From Gammaproteobacteria bacterium (GTDB taxonomy: Bacteria; Pseudomonadota; Gammaproteobacteria; CAJXQU01), in assembly GCA_026984275.1 (NCBI GenBank), contig JALSSM010000471.1:1-6064 (forward strand): a stretch of DNA of 6,064 bases, read 5' to 3'. The position numbers and the translations under genes are program-made. Every line of letters begins with the position of its first letter. Positions within the stretch are counted from its first letter, which is position 1. The notes below the pieces were generated by a model, which was not told the origin of the DNA, did no database searches, and worked only from the letters and a program-made list of their open reading frames with translations. Shown in pieces: positions 4,612-6,064 of this stretch.

Positions 4612-6064
4612 ATGGAACGAATTAGTAAACTGAATACTAGTAATAGTCTTGATCGGACATATCATGCATGGCTTGGGAAATTAACCATGAGTATATCCCC
4701 GGCAGCATTCATGCTGGCATATATGGACTGGTTATCTCATCTTTCAGTTTCACCTGGAAGGCAACTGGAACTTGTCCAGAAAGCAATCAGGAAAACAATG
4801 CGTTATTCCGTGTTTGCAGCTCATGCAACTCTGGATAAGAATACTCCACCCTGCATGTGTCCTTTACCGCAGGACAAACGCTTCAGCAGCAAAGACTGGC
4901 AAAAATGGCCCTTTAACCTGATCTACCAGGCCTTTCTTCACCAGCAACAATGGTGGTCGAACGCAACGACAGGGATCAGTGGTGTTACCCCACACCATGA
5001 AAGTGTGGTCGAATTCGTTACGCGTCAGATACTGGATACCTTTTCTCCCTCAAACTTCCCTTTTCTTAACCCCGAAGTGATCAGAGTAACGATGGAACAG
5101 GGAGGTCAGAATTATACTCGTGGCTGGTTAAATTTTATTGAGGATATGGAACGAAAACTGGGTGGAAAACGTCCAGTGGGTACTGAAAACTTTATTCCGG
5201 GTAAACAGGTGGCAATCACACCCGGAAAAATAATCTATCGCAACCGTTTGATCGAATTGATCCAGTATCAGCCAACGACCAAAACGGTTTATAAAGAACC
5301 ACTCCTGATCACACCAGCCTGGATCATGAAATATTATATCCTCGATCTATCACCACATAATTCCATGGTTAAATACCTCGTCGATCAGGGTCACACCGTT
5401 TATATGATCTCCTGGCTAAACCCGAAGACTGAAGATCGTGATTTGCGGATGGATGACTATATTCAACTCGGGATAAATTCTGCGCTTGATATAATTTCAA
5501 AAATCCAGCCGGATGTGAAAATCCATGCCCTCGGCTATTGTCTCGGAGGCACTTTGTTCAGCATTGCTGCGGCGGCTATGGCGCGTGATGGTGATGACAG
5601 ACTGAAATCCATGACACTGCTTGCAACACAGACGGATTTTACAGAAGTGGGTGAACTTGGGTTATTCATTGATGCCAGTCAGGTTTCATGGCTGGAAGAC
5701 ATTATGTGGGATCAGGGATATCTCGATACCACCCAGATGGCAGGTGCCTTCAGTATGTTGCGCTCAAATGATCTGATCTGGTCCAGCATGATCCATGAAT
5801 ATCTGCTGGGTGAACGTCGTCCGATGATCGATTTGATGGCGTGGAATGCAGATGCGACTCGCCTGCCCTACAAAATGCATTCCGAATATCTGGAACATTT
5901 ATATCTGAATAATGATCTGGCTGAAGGACGCTATCGTGTCATGGGACACACCATCTCTATTGGCGATATTCACGCACCCATGTTTGTGGTTGGAACAGAG
6001 ACCGATCATGTTGCACCATGGCATTCCGTATTCAAAATTCATCAGCTTGCAAGACATGCAGATG
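4612..6064 (+). CDS. phaC: Class I-type polyhydroxyalkanoate synthase (3' end outside window)
   Basis: This enzyme polymerises (R)-3-hydroxyacyl-CoA into polyhydroxyalkanoate on the surface of storage granules. 484 codons are present; class I enzymes run to about 580-600, so roughly 100 residues lie beyond the edge. Residues 27-61 (S-I-S-P-A-A then L-S-V-S-P-G-R-Q) match the short PHBC_N domain. From about 84 comes the PhaC_N region: D-K-R-F (88-91), W-P-F-N (99-102), the G-I-S-G-V and H-E-S-V-V-E-F blocks, then S-P-S-N-F-P and N-P-E-V (145-156). The alpha/beta hydrolase core has P-A-W-I-M-K-Y-Y-I-L-D-L (235-246), the lipase-like box G-Y-C-L-G-G with nucleophile Cys310, W-N-A-D-A-T (411-416) and the catalytic Asp465 in D-H-V-A-P-W. 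The catalytic His should lie just past the edge. A C-M-C pair at 81-83 precedes the D-K-R-F motif and is not something I recall as conserved. The class I call rests on length and motifs; whether a PhaE or PhaR partner exists cannot be seen. Confidence 0.94.
   Translation, partial: MERISKLNTSNSLDRTYHAWLGKLTMSISPAAFMLAYMDWLSHLSVSPGRQLELVQKAIRKTMRYSVFAAHATLDKNTPPCMCPLPQDKRFSSKDWQKWPFNLIYQAFLHQQQWWSNATTGISGVTPHHESVVEFVTRQILDTFSPSNFPFLNPEVIRVTMEQGGQNYTRGWLNFIEDMERKLGGKRPVGTENFIPGKQVAITPGKIIYRNRLIELIQYQPTTKTVYKEPLLITPAWIMKYYILDLSPHNSMVKYLVDQGHTVYMISWLNPKTEDRDLRMDDYIQLGINSALDIISKIQPDVKIHALGYCLGGTLFSIAAAAMARDGDDRLKSMTLLATQTDFTEVGELGLFIDASQVSWLEDIMWDQGYLDTTQMAGAFSMLRSNDLIWSSMIHEYLLGERRPMIDLMAWNADATRLPYKMHSEYLEHLYLNNDLAEGRYRVMGHTISIGDIHAPMFVVGTETDHVAPWHSVFKIHQLARHAD

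Overview
The window looks like chromosomal DNA from a Gram-negative bacterium, most likely a gammaproteobacterium, with an estimated GC content in the mid-forties. The evidence is a bacterial alpha-2-macroglobulin followed directly by penicillin-binding protein 1C (a periplasmic pair, also adjacent in E. coli), and a class I-type polyhydroxyalkanoate (PHA) synthase. The exact lineage cannot be fixed from this sequence.

Layout: (1) 2-973, + strand: the last 323 codons of an alpha-2-macroglobulin-family protein; its 5' part lies outside the window. (2) 976-3135, +: pbpC, a complete bifunctional peptidoglycan synthase starting 2 bases after the first gene ends, so the two form an operon. (3) 3136-3625: a stretch with no intact gene. 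It holds a C-terminal remnant of a B12-binding-type radical SAM protein (about 3178-3513), followed by about 110 bases with no recognisable feature. (4) 3626-4450, - strand: a two-domain protein with a SpoIIAA-like (STAS-related) N-terminus and a universal stress protein C-terminus. (5) 4451-4611: a divergent intergenic region with an FNR/ANR-like box, candidate -10 elements in both directions and a strong Shine-Dalgarno for each gene. (6) 4612-6064, +: a PHA synthase (phaC), open at the window's right edge after 484 codons.

How the genes fit together: the left pair belongs to envelope defence and repair, where the macroglobulin would trap foreign proteases and PBP1C would rebuild peptidoglycan. 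The right pair is divergent and probably co-regulated. A 9/10 match to the FNR consensus lies centred at about -41.5 from plausible start sites on both sides, suggesting that the stress protein and the carbon-storage polymerase respond to oxygen limitation. The radical SAM remnant marks a gene-loss or rearrangement scar between the two modules.

The tetranucleotide GATC is strikingly common (about 80 sites by hand count, over three times the composition-based expectation), but is absent from 3139-3569, which contains the remnant. I see no RNA gene, CRISPR array, insertion sequence or convincing terminator. The strongest leads are the shared FNR-like box, the GATC excess, the SpoIIAA-Usp fusion and the radical SAM remnant. 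None of these establishes a wholly new system.
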